DNA from: Gemmatales bacterium
GTDB taxonomy: Bacteria > Planctomycetota > Planctomycetia > Gemmatales > HRBIN36
Assembly: GCA_025056555.1 (NCBI GenBank)
Contig: JANWVZ010000011.1
Coordinates: forward strand, 1-39,105
Length of the DNA: 39,105 nucleotides
Direction of reading: 5' to 3'
The notes under the pieces are model-generated. The model was not told the DNA's origin. It saw nothing but the letters and a program-made list of their open reading frames with translations, and ran no database searches. Both the position numbers and the translations under genes were made by a program. Below are positions 1 to 9,619 of the stretch, one piece after another. Within the stretch, counting starts at the first letter, position 1. Every line of letters begins with the position of its first letter.

Positions 1-1
1 C

Positions 2-1315
2 GGTTACACGGTGCAATTCCTGAGCCGCCAGGGGGCGAGCGTCGTGTACAAAGCAGCGACGATCTTTGGTCTAAAACCAGGCTATGGTTATTGGCTGCGT
101 ATCCAAGGTCCTGCGCCGGAGCACGAGGAGTTTTATCCTCTGCTCGAAGTACTTGACACGTTGTCGTTGCCGACCCAGGTACGAGCTTCGGACGTGCCTG
201 CGGTAGTCACCATCCATGAGCTGGATTTAGAACGTGCTCGCAGCGGTGAACTGGTGAGCAAGGTTATTGTGGTCGAGCAAGACCTCTCCCTGCCTAATGA
301 TTCCTTGCGAGCCAGCGATCCCATAGCCACCCCGGAGGGAGAAAACGAAGTCATGCCAGGCACCGACCTGGTCCGATATGCCGCCCGCTATGGCCGACCA
401 TTAGTGATTCTGCGCCTTGGCAGCCGACGCCTGGAGCCACAGGAATGGTCGCAGCCCCCTGTGCCGTTGACTGGCGCCGCGGCTTTATGGTGTCGCCAGC
501 ATCGTCAGCTCGACCGTGAACATTCGCGTGGCCAGGTGGGTTTCATTCGGGAAGGCGGCGACCTGGGTGAATCTGCCTACCGCACGCCGGAGGGCCAACT
601 CGGAGGCGTGGAACCCGGCGACACCATTGCCGAGTTCACCGACCGCGGCCGACGCCGACTTACCACCGCCAATCCGATTAAGTTGGCGGCACCTCGCTTC
701 CTGACCTTCTACCAACTGCATGGCTTAGGCCGCATACGCAGCGAATTGGCCCTACAGCCGATCACTTCCCCTGCTGGCCGCGAGACCGTGATACAGCATC
801 AACACCTTCACCAAACTCGCTTGCAGCAGGAAACGGAGCGTCTGAACGGTCGCACTCAGCTACAAGCGCAACAAGCCCACCTGCCCACCTTACGAATCGC
901 AGGTGCGCAGGAACTCGGAGCCACTCGAGTAGATCTACCTGGCCCGCAGGCCGTATCCGTCCCCATCACGACGGAGTCGGTCACTTGGCTCGGATTTGAC
1001 TCCAGCGCGGATAGGCAACAAGTTCCCCTTCGGCTGCAAAAATGGGCCTCAGCCCACGCGGCTCGCTCGGGCGACGTAATCACCTTTTACCTGCGCTATA
1101 CCAACACCAGCAACCGCTCGCTCAACGACATCGCGATTACTGACAGTCTCTCGCCTCGCTTGGAATATGTACCTGGTTCGGCACGTTCCGACCGCGAGGC
1201 CGTCTTCGTGTTGCAGGAGAACCAGGCCGGCGGTCGTATTCTCCGCTGGGAAATCCGCGACCCGTTACCCCCAGGTCAACACGGCACCATCAGCTTCCAA
1301 GTCCGCGTCCGCTAA
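2..1315 (+). CDS. DUF11-type repeat domain-containing protein, 5' end truncated by the window edge
   Basis: The reading frame is open from base 2 through the supplied ORF (11..1315), so the true start lies upstream. The C-terminus 'SGDVITFYLRYTNTSNRSLNDIAITDSLSPRLEYVPGSARSDREAVF...RILRWEIRDPLPPGQHGTISFQVRV' matches the DUF11 / conserved-repeat pattern. Confidence 0.8.
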   Translation, partial: GYTVQFLSRQGASVVYKAATIFGLKPGYGYWLRIQGPAPEHEEFYPLLEVLDTLSLPTQVRASDVPAVVTIHELDLERARSGELVSKVIVVEQDLSLPNDSLRASDPIATPEGENEVMPGTDLVRYAARYGRPLVILRLGSRRLEPQEWSQPPVPLTGAAALWCRQHRQLDREHSRGQVGFIREGGDLGESAYRTPEGQLGGVEPGDTIAEFTDRGRRRLTTANPIKLAAPRFLTFYQLHGLGRIRSELALQPITSPAGRETVIQHQHLHQTRLQQETERLNGRTQLQAQQAHLPTLRIAGAQELGATRVDLPGPQAVSVPITTESVTWLGFDSSADRQQVPLRLQKWASAHAARSGDVITFYLRYTNTSNRSLNDIAITDSLSPRLEYVPGSARSDREAVFVLQENQAGGRILRWEIRDPLPPGQHGTISFQVRVR

Positions 1316-3156
1316 TCTTGCACGCTGGTCAGGGCTAACACCGCGAAGCACGTTCCCATGTGCGTGACGAAATGGTAGTTGTCCGTATTCAGAGAACGGG
1401 TAAACCATCGTCCCGACTCCCGTTGATTCTGTTTGAGCCAGGCGATGCCCCGTTGGATGGCTGGGTCGCTTTTCGCCACCCCGGCCTGGGTCAGCACGTA
1501 CACCACCAAACCCGTAGCATAGCCATCACTCGGACCCTCTGGGGGCACCTTGCGTTTTCCCCGAGCGATCCATTCGCCCAACCGTGGTAAGGCCCACCCA
1601 CCATCGGCATTCTGCGCACTTCTCAGCTCTGCAATGATCCGTTCTTTCTCCGACGGAGATACCAATTCAGGGAAGTAAACGGCCGCCCACAGCAACATGG
1701 CTCGATGATGTAAGCTCGAAGGGGGGTTCTTGGCCAACCAAGCTTTTGCTTTAGCCAGCCCGGCCCTCGCCTGCGGAGTATCCCGGTACCCCTCCGGAGC
1801 CGCGCCCACACCTAAAAGCGCGACGATCACTCCGTAGTAATCGTCGTGTTCAGCCGGGGGCCAATCACACTTGAGCCAATTCCAATGCCCCTCGGGTTTT
1901 TGCAATGTCCACATCCGGTCGAGGGCCTGACGCGTCAGCGGATGTAAGCGTCCCGATGTAGCTGCGTCATGCAGCGCCAGGAACGCTGCCGTCGCTACCA
2001 CTTCGGTATCCCACCGTGGCTTGCGTCCGGGTTCGGGGCTATCCCAATGGGTTACCCGATCCTCAAAAAATCGCCGAACTTGTTGCTCGGCCTCGCCGCT
2101 GCCGAACCGCAATCGCGGCCGCGCTAGCAGATAAGGATAATTCGTATGACATGCCCCACACTTGCGCTGCTGCGTCCATTGGAGACTCACACTATCCAGA
2201 AATGCCGCCGCCTGCTCCAACGACAGGCGCCCTGCGAATGGCTCGTCCGCACGATTAGGCGCCACGCCTCCCGCAGGTTTTTTGTCCAACGGATGCAGCT
2301 CCACCTTGCGGAAAAACATCTCGAAACCTTCGGATTGTAACAGAATCTTGCCAGAACTGGGACGGGCCTCGAAGCAGTGATTGACTACATGGCCGTTTAC
2401 CAGGATGGTAATCTTGTCTCCTGCACAAAGACATTCCACGCGCGTCCACTCGCCAACGGGGCTTTCCACATCGAAGCGTCCGCGGGTATCAATCAATTCC
2501 TTGAACTCAGGGTCATGTTGATTCCACCACAGTTGGCCGCGCGTGAAAGTTCGCCGCTCGCCTCCTGGTTTCCATCGCGGTCTTTTATCCGGCCCCAACA
2601 CAACCTCGCTGGTAAACTGCACCGCAAGAGGTTGCCCTGCTTCGTCCTTGCCCGAAATCGCAATCAGATCGCCGACGCACCCTTGAGCTAATTGACATTC
2701 GATAGACGCCATCCACACACCCCCCGCATTTCCGTGGGGCCCGCGCGCGTGCAGCAAAATACCTGAATTCCGGACATATTTGCTCCCAAAAGTTTCCTTT
2801 CCCCACTTGAACTCGACTACTAAGCGATAATCGCGCCAATCGTCCACGGTGGCCAAGTAACCGTGATCCTCGCCCGTGACGTGAATCATACCGTCGGTAA
2901 CGCGGAATACACCGCGCGAGTCTTCACGGCCGGTCTTGCGTAACCAGACTTGCCAACCCGTTAGATCCTTGCCATTGAATAAGCGGATCGGCTCCGAGGG
3001 TGTTCGCGCCGTTGACGCGGGTGCCTGGGGCTGAACCACAGCTTTCTCTGCGGGATTTTCCTGCGCGGCTACCTTCAACCACAAGACGGTCACGACTGTT
3101 ACTAGTATCGCTCCCAACAGCATGGCAGACACGCGGTACATGGCATCTCTCCCCAA
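1312..3156 (-). CDS. DUF1080 (3-keto-disaccharide hydrolase / GH16-like) protein with a central CxxCH motif and a C-terminal prenyltransferase/squalene-cyclase-like alpha-helical repeat region
   Basis: N-terminal signal/TM segment, then 'PIRLFNGKDLTGWQVW...' typical of DUF1080. Then 'RKCGACHTNYPYLLARP', then repeats 'RMWTLQKPEGHWNWL', 'AQNADGGWALP', 'AWLKQNQRESGRWF'. Confidence 0.8.
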   Translation of the reverse strand: MGRDAMYRVSAMLLGAILVTVVTVLWLKVAAQENPAEKAVVQPQAPASTARTPSEPIRLFNGKDLTGWQVWLRKTGREDSRGVFRVTDGMIHVTGEDHGYLATVDDWRDYRLVVEFKWGKETFGSKYVRNSGILLHARGPHGNAGGVWMASIECQLAQGCVGDLIAISGKDEAGQPLAVQFTSEVVLGPDKRPRWKPGGERRTFTRGQLWWNQHDPEFKELIDTRGRFDVESPVGEWTRVECLCAGDKITILVNGHVVNHCFEARPSSGKILLQSEGFEMFFRKVELHPLDKKPAGGVAPNRADEPFAGRLSLEQAAAFLDSVSLQWTQQRKCGACHTNYPYLLARPRLRFGSGEAEQQVRRFFEDRVTHWDSPEPGRKPRWDTEVVATAAFLALHDAATSGRLHPLTRQALDRMWTLQKPEGHWNWLKCDWPPAEHDDYYGVIVALLGVGAAPEGYRDTPQARAGLAKAKAWLAKNPPSSLHHRAMLLWAAVYFPELVSPSEKERIIAELRSAQNADGGWALPRLGEWIARGKRKVPPEGPSDGYATGLVVYVLTQAGVAKSDPAIQRGIAWLKQNQRESGRWFTRSLNTDNYHFVTHMGTCFAVLALTSVQD

Positions 3157-3499
3157 GACTTAGTTATCCAGGCGGGTTATTCTCGGCGGGATATTTGCTG
3201 CCTACTTTAGGCGAACGCTAATTCCTTGGCAACATGTTTCTGTACCAAATCGCACATTACTTCGTGTGTTATCTCAGCCGCAGTCCTTGCCATTACGAAA
3301 CTGAATTGAGTAGGGGCTTTCACATCGGTTACAGCCTGACAAAAGTATTTCTGCTAAATCAAGATCAGTTTCGCTACGGAGATTTCAGAGGTTTTGTCAA
3401 AGTTCAGAACCCATAAAGCGCCAATCTCACCCAACCTCAGTTTGCGCGCAATGACCAGCTCGACGTCATTAACCTCCGTGATCTCCGCATGGCGACGAC

Positions 3500-3631
3500 T
3501 CACTTGATCTTCGGTGCAGGAAAATGACAAGTCTTGCACCGTTTGGCGCGCGTCGGGAGTAATTTACCGCATTTTGGGCAGCGTCGTTGCCGCAAGCGTT
3601 TTTTTCGTTTGGTGCGTGGTCGTGTTTGCAT
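3500..3631 (-). CDS. 43-aa basic zinc-ribbon microprotein (not in the ORF track because it is under 60 aa)
   Basis: Codon-by-codon translation of the minus strand gives MQTRPRTKRKKRLRQRRCPKCGKLLPTRAKRCKTCHFPAPKIK*. CPxCG and CKTC form two Cys-x2-Cys knuckles. AGGAG lies about 9 nt upstream of the ATG (minus strand CTAACAGGAGACACAAACC-ATG). Confidence 0.72.
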   Translation of the reverse strand: MQTRPRTKRKKRLRQRRCPKCGKLLPTRAKRCKTCHFPAPKIK

Positions 3632-3887
3632 GGTTTGTGTCTCCTGTTAGTCTTGGTATTCAGTCGGAGTTGGAGCGCCTGATGTGGGACTCAGTTATTT
3701 ATACGAACCGCAAGCCGTTTATCGAGGGATGCGGGCACTCTGGCCGCGGGCCGCTTCACTCAGTTACACTGATACCATCACCGCTCAAAGACACCATCAG
3801 CACAAGAGCTACGAAGGTAATCGCATCGCCCTGATGATTTACGCGGTGGTTGATCGAAATAGGTTAGCCGCTCGAGAGGAGCGAATT

Positions 3888-4715
3888 ATGCGTCTTTGGC
3901 TCTTAGGAAATGGGTCGAAGCCGGGCGTCGCGGAATGGGCGGAGCGTTTCCGCCAAAGGTTGCAGTCCGTTTGCACGATTACTGCCTTCGATTTGTCCGG
4001 CCAAGGCGACTTGAGTCAGACCGAGGCGGACTTAGCACTGGTGGTGGGCGGAGATGGTGCAATTCTCCGCGCCGCCCGGCAAATGGGCTACCAGCAGCGG
4101 CCGGTCTTGGGAGTCAATCTGGGCCGACTCGGCTTTCTGGCCGAAGTGTCTCCGGAAGAGTTCCTGGCCCAACTCGATGAATTGATATCAGGACGTTTTC
4201 GTGTAACCAAGCACGTCATGTATGAGTGTACGATAACCGGACCTGACCAGCAGCGTACTGCTCTGGGGCTCAACGAAATCGTGGTGTATAACGGCCCGCC
4301 GTTTCGGCTGATCGAAATCGAACTTTATGTCGAGGATGAGTTGGCGGCCCGCTACGGCGGCGACGGTTTCATTCTGAGCACGCCGATCGGGTCAACTGCC
4401 CACAATCTCTCGGCCGGCGGTCCGATTCTCCACCAGGAGCTAGCCGCGTTTGTCGTCACGTTCATCTGTCCGCATATGCTCACCAATCGCTCCTTGGTGG
4501 ATCGCGCGGACAAGACCTATCGTATCCGCATTCCGCGCGCTGGCCCCGGCACTACGCTGATTCTCGATGGTCAGGATCTGGTTCCGCTTTCGTCGCAACA
4601 CACCATCACCGTGCGTCAGGCACCAGTGTGGTTTCAGCTCGTTCACTTGCCCAGTCATCGCTATTACCGTACCTTGCGGGATAAACTGCACTGGAGCCTT
4701 TCGCCGCCTGGCTAA
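3888..4715 (+). CDS. nadK: NAD(+) kinase
   Basis: 'ALVVGGDGAILRAARQM' (GGDG motif), 'GVNLGRLGFLAEV', 'GGDGFILSTPIGSTAHNLSAGGPIL'. The ATG at 3888 is preceded by GAGGAG, so it is preferred over the ORF-track start at 3684. Confidence 0.92.
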   Translation: MRLWLLGNGSKPGVAEWAERFRQRLQSVCTITAFDLSGQGDLSQTEADLALVVGGDGAILRAARQMGYQQRPVLGVNLGRLGFLAEVSPEEFLAQLDELISGRFRVTKHVMYECTITGPDQQRTALGLNEIVVYNGPPFRLIEIELYVEDELAARYGGDGFILSTPIGSTAHNLSAGGPILHQELAAFVVTFICPHMLTNRSLVDRADKTYRIRIPRAGPGTTLILDGQDLVPLSSQHTITVRQAPVWFQLVHLPSHRYYRTLRDKLHWSLSPPG

Positions 4716-4799
4716 ATCTCCCGTCTGCAGAGACGGTGTCAACTATGCAGAGGCTGAAGCACGGCAGCAACCGATTATTTCCCAGTAAGGAGCGAGGCG

Positions 4800-6170
4800 A
4801 TGAGGCGTGGACTGACTTGGCTGGCACTCCTGGTGGGCGTTCTGAGTGCGGCAAGGGTTGCTGGTCAAACGCCGCCGAACATCGTTTTGATCGTGGCGGA
4901 TGATTTAGGCTGGGCCGACCTGAGCTGTTATGCCTTGTCGTTATGGCAGACGCCGAATTTGGATCGGTTGGCGCGCGAAGGCCTGCGTTTTACCGACGCA
5001 TACGCGGCCAGCTGTGTTTGTTCCCCGACGCGGGCGGCCCTGATGACAGGCCGACATCCCGCACGCCTGCATCTGACGACGTTCTTGCCAGGCCGAAAGG
5101 ACATGCCCACGCAGAGGCTTCTCCAGCCGGTCATTCGTCAGGCTTTACCCCGCGAAGAAACTACTCTCGCGGAATTGCTCAAGGCGCGAGGCTACGCCTG
5201 CGGACATTACGGCAAATGGCACTTGGGCGAGGGGCCGGATTCAAATCCTCTGGCCCAAGGCTTTGACATATATCGCGGGGCCGTCGGACGATACTTTCAG
5301 TTCAAAGGCCCCAATCTGGTGGCACGAGACGAGCAAGACTATCTGACCGACCGCCTCACCGAAGAGGCGGAACTGTTTCTGGAAGCCAACCGCAATCGGC
5401 CGTTTTTCCTATATCTGCCTCACTTTGCCGTGCACATCCCGTTACAAGCGAAGCCCGACCTGTTGGCCGTGTACGAGAAAAAAGCAGCCCAAGTCGGTGC
5501 CGATTTGGAGAGGAAAAATCCGCATTATGCCGCGGTGCTCCACAGTCTTGACGAAAGCGTGGGCCGAATCCTCAAGAAGCTCGATGCGTTAGGCCTGGGT
5601 GAGCGGACTCTCGTCGTATTCACCTCAGACAATGGTGGCCTGTCAGTAATCGAAGGGCCAAACACCCCCGCGACGTCTAATGCGCCCTTGCGATTGGGCA
5701 AGGGTTATCTTTACGAAGGTGGGATTCGCGTTCCGCTGCTGATCCGTTGGCCAAGTGTGGTGGCTCCTGGGAAAACGAGCTCCGTGCCAGTGCGAAGTGA
5801 GGATCTGTTCATGACCTTAGTTCAAGCCGCCGGTGCTCAGTTGCCTGCAGATCGCGAGTATGACGGTGTCAGCCTGCTGGCTCTGCTAAAGGGCGAAGCG
5901 GATGGGTTGCGGCGGGATTTCCTTTACTGGCATTTTCCGCATTACAGCAATCAGGGTGGAAAACCCAGCGGGGCGATTCGCTTCGGCAATTGGAAGCTGA
6001 TCGAGCACTATGAGGACGGTCAAGTGGAGTTATACCATCTGGAGCAGGACGTGGGGGAGCGGCATAACTTAGCGGCGCAGCATCCTGAGGTGCGGGATAA
6101 ACTGCAGCGGGAACTGGCGTCCTGGCGGCAGCGCATCCGGGCCCAAATGCCCCTATCCCGTGAACGTTAG
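4800..6170 (+). CDS. Sulfatase (arylsulfatase A-like), secreted
   Basis: Signal peptide then 'PPNIVLIVADDLGWADLSCY'. 'CSPTRAALMTGRHPARL' is the Cys-type C-x-P-x-R formylglycine motif. AAGGAG upstream of the ATG. Confidence 0.93.
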   Translation: MRRGLTWLALLVGVLSAARVAGQTPPNIVLIVADDLGWADLSCYALSLWQTPNLDRLAREGLRFTDAYAASCVCSPTRAALMTGRHPARLHLTTFLPGRKDMPTQRLLQPVIRQALPREETTLAELLKARGYACGHYGKWHLGEGPDSNPLAQGFDIYRGAVGRYFQFKGPNLVARDEQDYLTDRLTEEAELFLEANRNRPFFLYLPHFAVHIPLQAKPDLLAVYEKKAAQVGADLERKNPHYAAVLHSLDESVGRILKKLDALGLGERTLVVFTSDNGGLSVIEGPNTPATSNAPLRLGKGYLYEGGIRVPLLIRWPSVVAPGKTSSVPVRSEDLFMTLVQAAGAQLPADREYDGVSLLALLKGEADGLRRDFLYWHFPHYSNQGGKPSGAIRFGNWKLIEHYEDGQVELYHLEQDVGERHNLAAQHPEVRDKLQRELASWRQRIRAQMPLSRER

Positions 6171-6260
6171 CATTCATCCGCGATGCAACACTCGCTCAGG
6201 ATTTTCCGGCAGATCTTAGTCAGTCAATAACGCCCTATCTGCTAATTCAGCGATTCTCGG

Positions 6261-7169
6261 TCAGGAACAATCCCGACTGCAGCGCAGACCCAGATTGGCC
6301 AGCAGGTCGCGAGAACTTTCCACTCGATTGAGGCAATAGATGTGTAAGCCGGGCACACCATAGTCGAGCAACTCCAGACACAATTGGGTGCACACTTCGA
6401 CGCCATATTGTCGCACCGACTCATCGTCGGAGAACTCATCGAGACGGCGATTAACGTTGTCTGGCAACTTCGCTCCGCACAGCCTGGTAAAGCGCCGCAC
6501 CTGGTCCTTACTCAGGAAGGGCAAGACACCGGGTATCAGCGGCACGTTGACACGCCGCTTATGACGCAGATATTCCACGCATTCGATGAAGTCCTGCGAA
6601 TTGTAAAAGAGCTGCGAAATGAGAAATTCCGCACCCGCGGCGACTTTTTCAGCAGCAAAATCCCAATCACGGTATTTGTCGGGAGCTTCCTGATGACCTT
6701 CCGGGTAGAAAGCTGCTCCGATGCTGAAAGAATAGCGGCTGCGAATAAAGCGAATAAGGTCGGTAGCGTGAGCAAAGCCGTCCGGTTCCGGAATAAACTC
6801 GGTCTGGCCCCGAGGCGGGTCGCCGCGTAAGGCCAGGATGTTTTCCAAGCCCAGCGCCTGAGCCTGATCGAGCACTTGAGCGATGGTCTGCCGGCTTTGG
6901 CCGGTGCAAGTCAGGTGAGCCATGCTTTCGACGCCGAATTGTTGGCGGATCCGATAGGCGATACGCAAGGTCCGCTCGCGGGTACCTCCGCCGGCGCCAT
7001 ACGTTACTGAAATAAATCCAGGCCTTAAGGTGAGCAATTGCGGCAGGGTCTCGTGGAACAGAGCTTCCTCGGCATCGTCGCTCTTAGGCGGGAACAATTC
7101 TAAGGAAACCGTCAAGGTGCGACCTGCAAGGAAGGTCTTCGGTTGGCGATAAAGCTCCGCAATGCGCAT
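6261..7169 (-). CDS. metF: Methylenetetrahydrofolate reductase
   Basis: 'VSLELFPPKSDDAEEALF', 'FISVTYGAGGGTRERTLRIA', 'AHLTCTGQSR', 'NILALRGDPP', 'GVPGLHIYCLNRVESS'. AGGGGGAC upstream of the ATG. Confidence 0.95.
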   Translation of the reverse strand: MRIAELYRQPKTFLAGRTLTVSLELFPPKSDDAEEALFHETLPQLLTLRPGFISVTYGAGGGTRERTLRIAYRIRQQFGVESMAHLTCTGQSRQTIAQVLDQAQALGLENILALRGDPPRGQTEFIPEPDGFAHATDLIRFIRSRYSFSIGAAFYPEGHQEAPDKYRDWDFAAEKVAAGAEFLISQLFYNSQDFIECVEYLRHKRRVNVPLIPGVLPFLSKDQVRRFTRLCGAKLPDNVNRRLDEFSDDESVRQYGVEVCTQLCLELLDYGVPGLHIYCLNRVESSRDLLANLGLRCSRDCS

Positions 7170-7528
7170 GTCGGTAGAAAAGTCCCCCTAATGATACGTA
7201 GTAGCTGTCGAGGACTGTTATTCCAAAATTGGTCTGCCTATCCAGATCGCCCAACAGCAAGGCTGAACCAGCCCCGCGGCCAGGTGCAGTAGCATTATTC
7301 TATTGTATTGGCCCAGCAACGAATCCTGTTAACGATGTGGAGCTGAGAAGTTGCGGCGGCATGAAAGTCAAGTTATCCCAGACAGCTGTCACCTCGTGGG
7401 CCATGCTGAAGATAGACACTTGGCTCCGCGTCGAAATTATTTGGATCAGAATAATGGGGTTCCCTACGAGTTTGTCAATACAAAAGCCAGCGGCCTGATG
7501 AGGCACTGTGCCTCGGCTGAAACCTGGT

Positions 7529-9298
7529 CTATGCCTTAATCATGTCGCGGACCGTCATGCCACTGGGGATCATGGGCAAGACGTGTTCCTGATAAGGCAC
7601 CAGAACGTCGAGGACGAACGGCCCCTGGGCTTCCAGCATTTCCACCAGGGCATCGTCCAAGTCGGCTTTGCGGGCTACCTGCCGCGCCCCACAACGGAAG
7701 CTCCGAGCCATCTGGACGAAGTCCGGGTAAGGCGCTTCGTTGGGACCGGCGCCGAGGTAGGTGTGAGCCCGATTGCTGGCATAGAAACGATCTTCCCACT
7801 GCACAACCATACCCAAGTGCTGATTATTCAACAATAAGACTTTGACCGGCAGTTTTTCGCAATAGGCGCAGGCCAGTTCCTGCACGTTCATCAGGAAACT
7901 ACCGTCTCCATCAATGTCAATGGCGATTTTATCGGGATGAGCGGCCAAAGCACCGATAGCCGCCGGCAGCCCGAAGCCCATGGCACCGAGTCCGCCAGAG
8001 GTTAGCCAGTGGCGAGGTTTCTGGAACTTGAAATACTGAGCTGCCCACATCTGATGTTGGCCGACGCCAGTCGTTACCAGTGTGCGCTCTAACCAACCGC
8101 GCTCTCGCAGCAAATGCCAGAGGCGCTCGATGCAGTACTGCGGCATGATCGCATCGTCGCGGTCTTGGTACCGCAGCGGTTCGGTGTCGCGCCAGTAATC
8201 TATTTGACGATACCAATCGCGATACTTGTGTTCGACATTTTCTCCAGGGTAAAGATGCATTCCCTGGTCCACAAGCTGGATCAGTTGCTGCAGAGCGAAT
8301 TTCACATCACTGCAAATCGGCACGGTTGCGGGTTTACACTTGTTCAGTTCCGCGGGGTCTATATCAATGTGGACGATCTTACCATGCTTAGCGAATTCGC
8401 TGACTTTGCCGGTAACGCGGTCATCGAAGCGCACCCCCAGAGCCAGCAACAAGTCGGCTTCATTAATGGCATAATTGGCATACACCGTACCATGCATGCC
8501 CAGCATGTGCAGACACTGGTAATGCGTGCTGGGAAAGGCGCCTAATCCCATCAAAGTTAATGCCACAGGAATGCGGGTTTTCTCTGCGAATATCCGCAAT
8601 TCTTCCGCGGCATTACCCGAAATAATCCCCCCGCCGGCATAGATAATCGGTCTGCGACTTTCGCGCATCAATTCCACTACGCGGCGCAATTCTTCGAGCC
8701 TGGCTTTGCGGAAAGGCTTGTAACCAGGCAGATTCATCGGCGGGTCCCAATCGGGTACCACCTGACGGTTTTGAACGTCTTTGGGCACGTCAATGATTAC
8801 CGGTCCGGGACGACCTGTGGTAGCGATGTAGAACGCTTCCTTCATAACCCGAGTGATGTCCTCGGTACGGGTAATGAGGTAATGGTGTTTAGTAATCGCG
8901 CGGCAGATTTCGATGGTGGGAGTTTCCTGAAACGCATCGGTTCCGATGACGGGCGTACTCACCTGGCCGGTGATGGCCACGAGTGGCACCGAATCCATCT
9001 TGGCGTCGGCCAGACAGGTCACGAAGTTGGTGGCACCAGGGCCACTGGTGGCAATGCACACTCCTGGACGCCCCGTGCTTCGTGCATACCCGGAAGCCAT
9101 GAATCCCCCGCCCTGCTCATGCCGTGGCAGAATGGTGCGGATTTTATCAGCCACGCGGGTGAGCGCCTGGTGGATGGGCATGCTTGCCCCACCGGGGTAA
9201 GCGAACACGACTTCGACTCCCTGCCTCACCAGACAGTGCACCAGGATGTCTGCGCCACTCAGCGGTGCCGTCCCGGTCAAGATTGGTTGCTTCGACAC
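7529..9298 (-). CDS. ilvB: Acetolactate synthase large (catalytic) subunit
   Basis: '[33 protein letters not shown]', '[31 protein letters not shown]', C-terminal TPP motif '[17 protein letters not shown]'. The ORF track starts at 9358; a GTG at 9298 with AGGAG about 11 nt upstream is an alternative start. Confidence 0.93.
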   Translation of the reverse strand: MSKQPILTGTAPLSGADILVHCLVRQGVEVVFAYPGGASMPIHQALTRVADKIRTILPRHEQGGGFMASGYARSTGRPGVCIATSGPGATNFVTCLADAKMDSVPLVAITGQVSTPVIGTDAFQETPTIEICRAITKHHYLITRTEDITRVMKEAFYIATTGRPGPVIIDVPKDVQNRQVVPDWDPPMNLPGYKPFRKARLEELRRVVELMRESRRPIIYAGGGIISGNAAEELRIFAEKTRIPVALTLMGLGAFPSTHYQCLHMLGMHGTVYANYAINEADLLLALGVRFDDRVTGKVSEFAKHGKIVHIDIDPAELNKCKPATVPICSDVKFALQQLIQLVDQGMHLYPGENVEHKYRDWYRQIDYWRDTEPLRYQDRDDAIMPQYCIERLWHLLRERGWLERTLVTTGVGQHQMWAAQYFKFQKPRHWLTSGGLGAMGFGLPAAIGALAAHPDKIAIDIDGDGSFLMNVQELACAYCEKLPVKVLLLNNQHLGMVVQWEDRFYASNRAHTYLGAGPNEAPYPDFVQMARSFRCGARQVARKADLDDALVEMLEAQGPFVLDVLVPYQEHVLPMIPSGMTVRDMIKA

Positions 9299-9498
9299 GG
9301 CTTGTTCAGCTCCTTTTTGCCAAGTGATCCCTGTATCTGGCCAACCTGACCCGTACATCTCCTCATCACGGGGCCGGTATCACTTTCTCCAGTATATATA
9401 GTTTAGCCGCCCAGCGCAAGAAAATCACGCTCCTGTTGGCTCGTATTTCCCGTTCTTTCTCGGAGGGACACGAATGTCCGCAAACATGCCCAGCCAAA

Positions 9499-9540
9499 TG
9501 ATTCCTAAGCTGACAGGCTCCTAGTCCAGCGGAAGGCTCC
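9499..9540 (+). repeat. Imperfect direct repeat copy A
   Basis: tgattcctaagctgacaggctcctagtccagcggaaggctcc. Aligns without gaps to 9578-9619 with roughly 9-10 mismatches over 42 nt. Confidence 0.5.
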
Positions 9541-9577
9541 TTACGCTTACCAGAAGTTCTTAGAGGATGAGGATTAA

Positions 9578-9619
9578 TGATTCTTGGGCTAACATGCTCC
9601 TAGTTCGGCGGGAAGCTCC
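9578..9619 (+). repeat. Imperfect direct repeat copy B
   Basis: tgattcttgggctaacatgctcctagttcggcgggaagctcc, the second copy of the repeat at 9499-9540. Confidence 0.5.

Noticed and set aside
8114-8545. 143-aa plus-strand ORF inside ilvB, and similar antisense ORFs within der, metF, hpt and the altronate dehydratase gene
   Set aside because: All are antisense to strongly supported conserved enzymes and have no family signatures.
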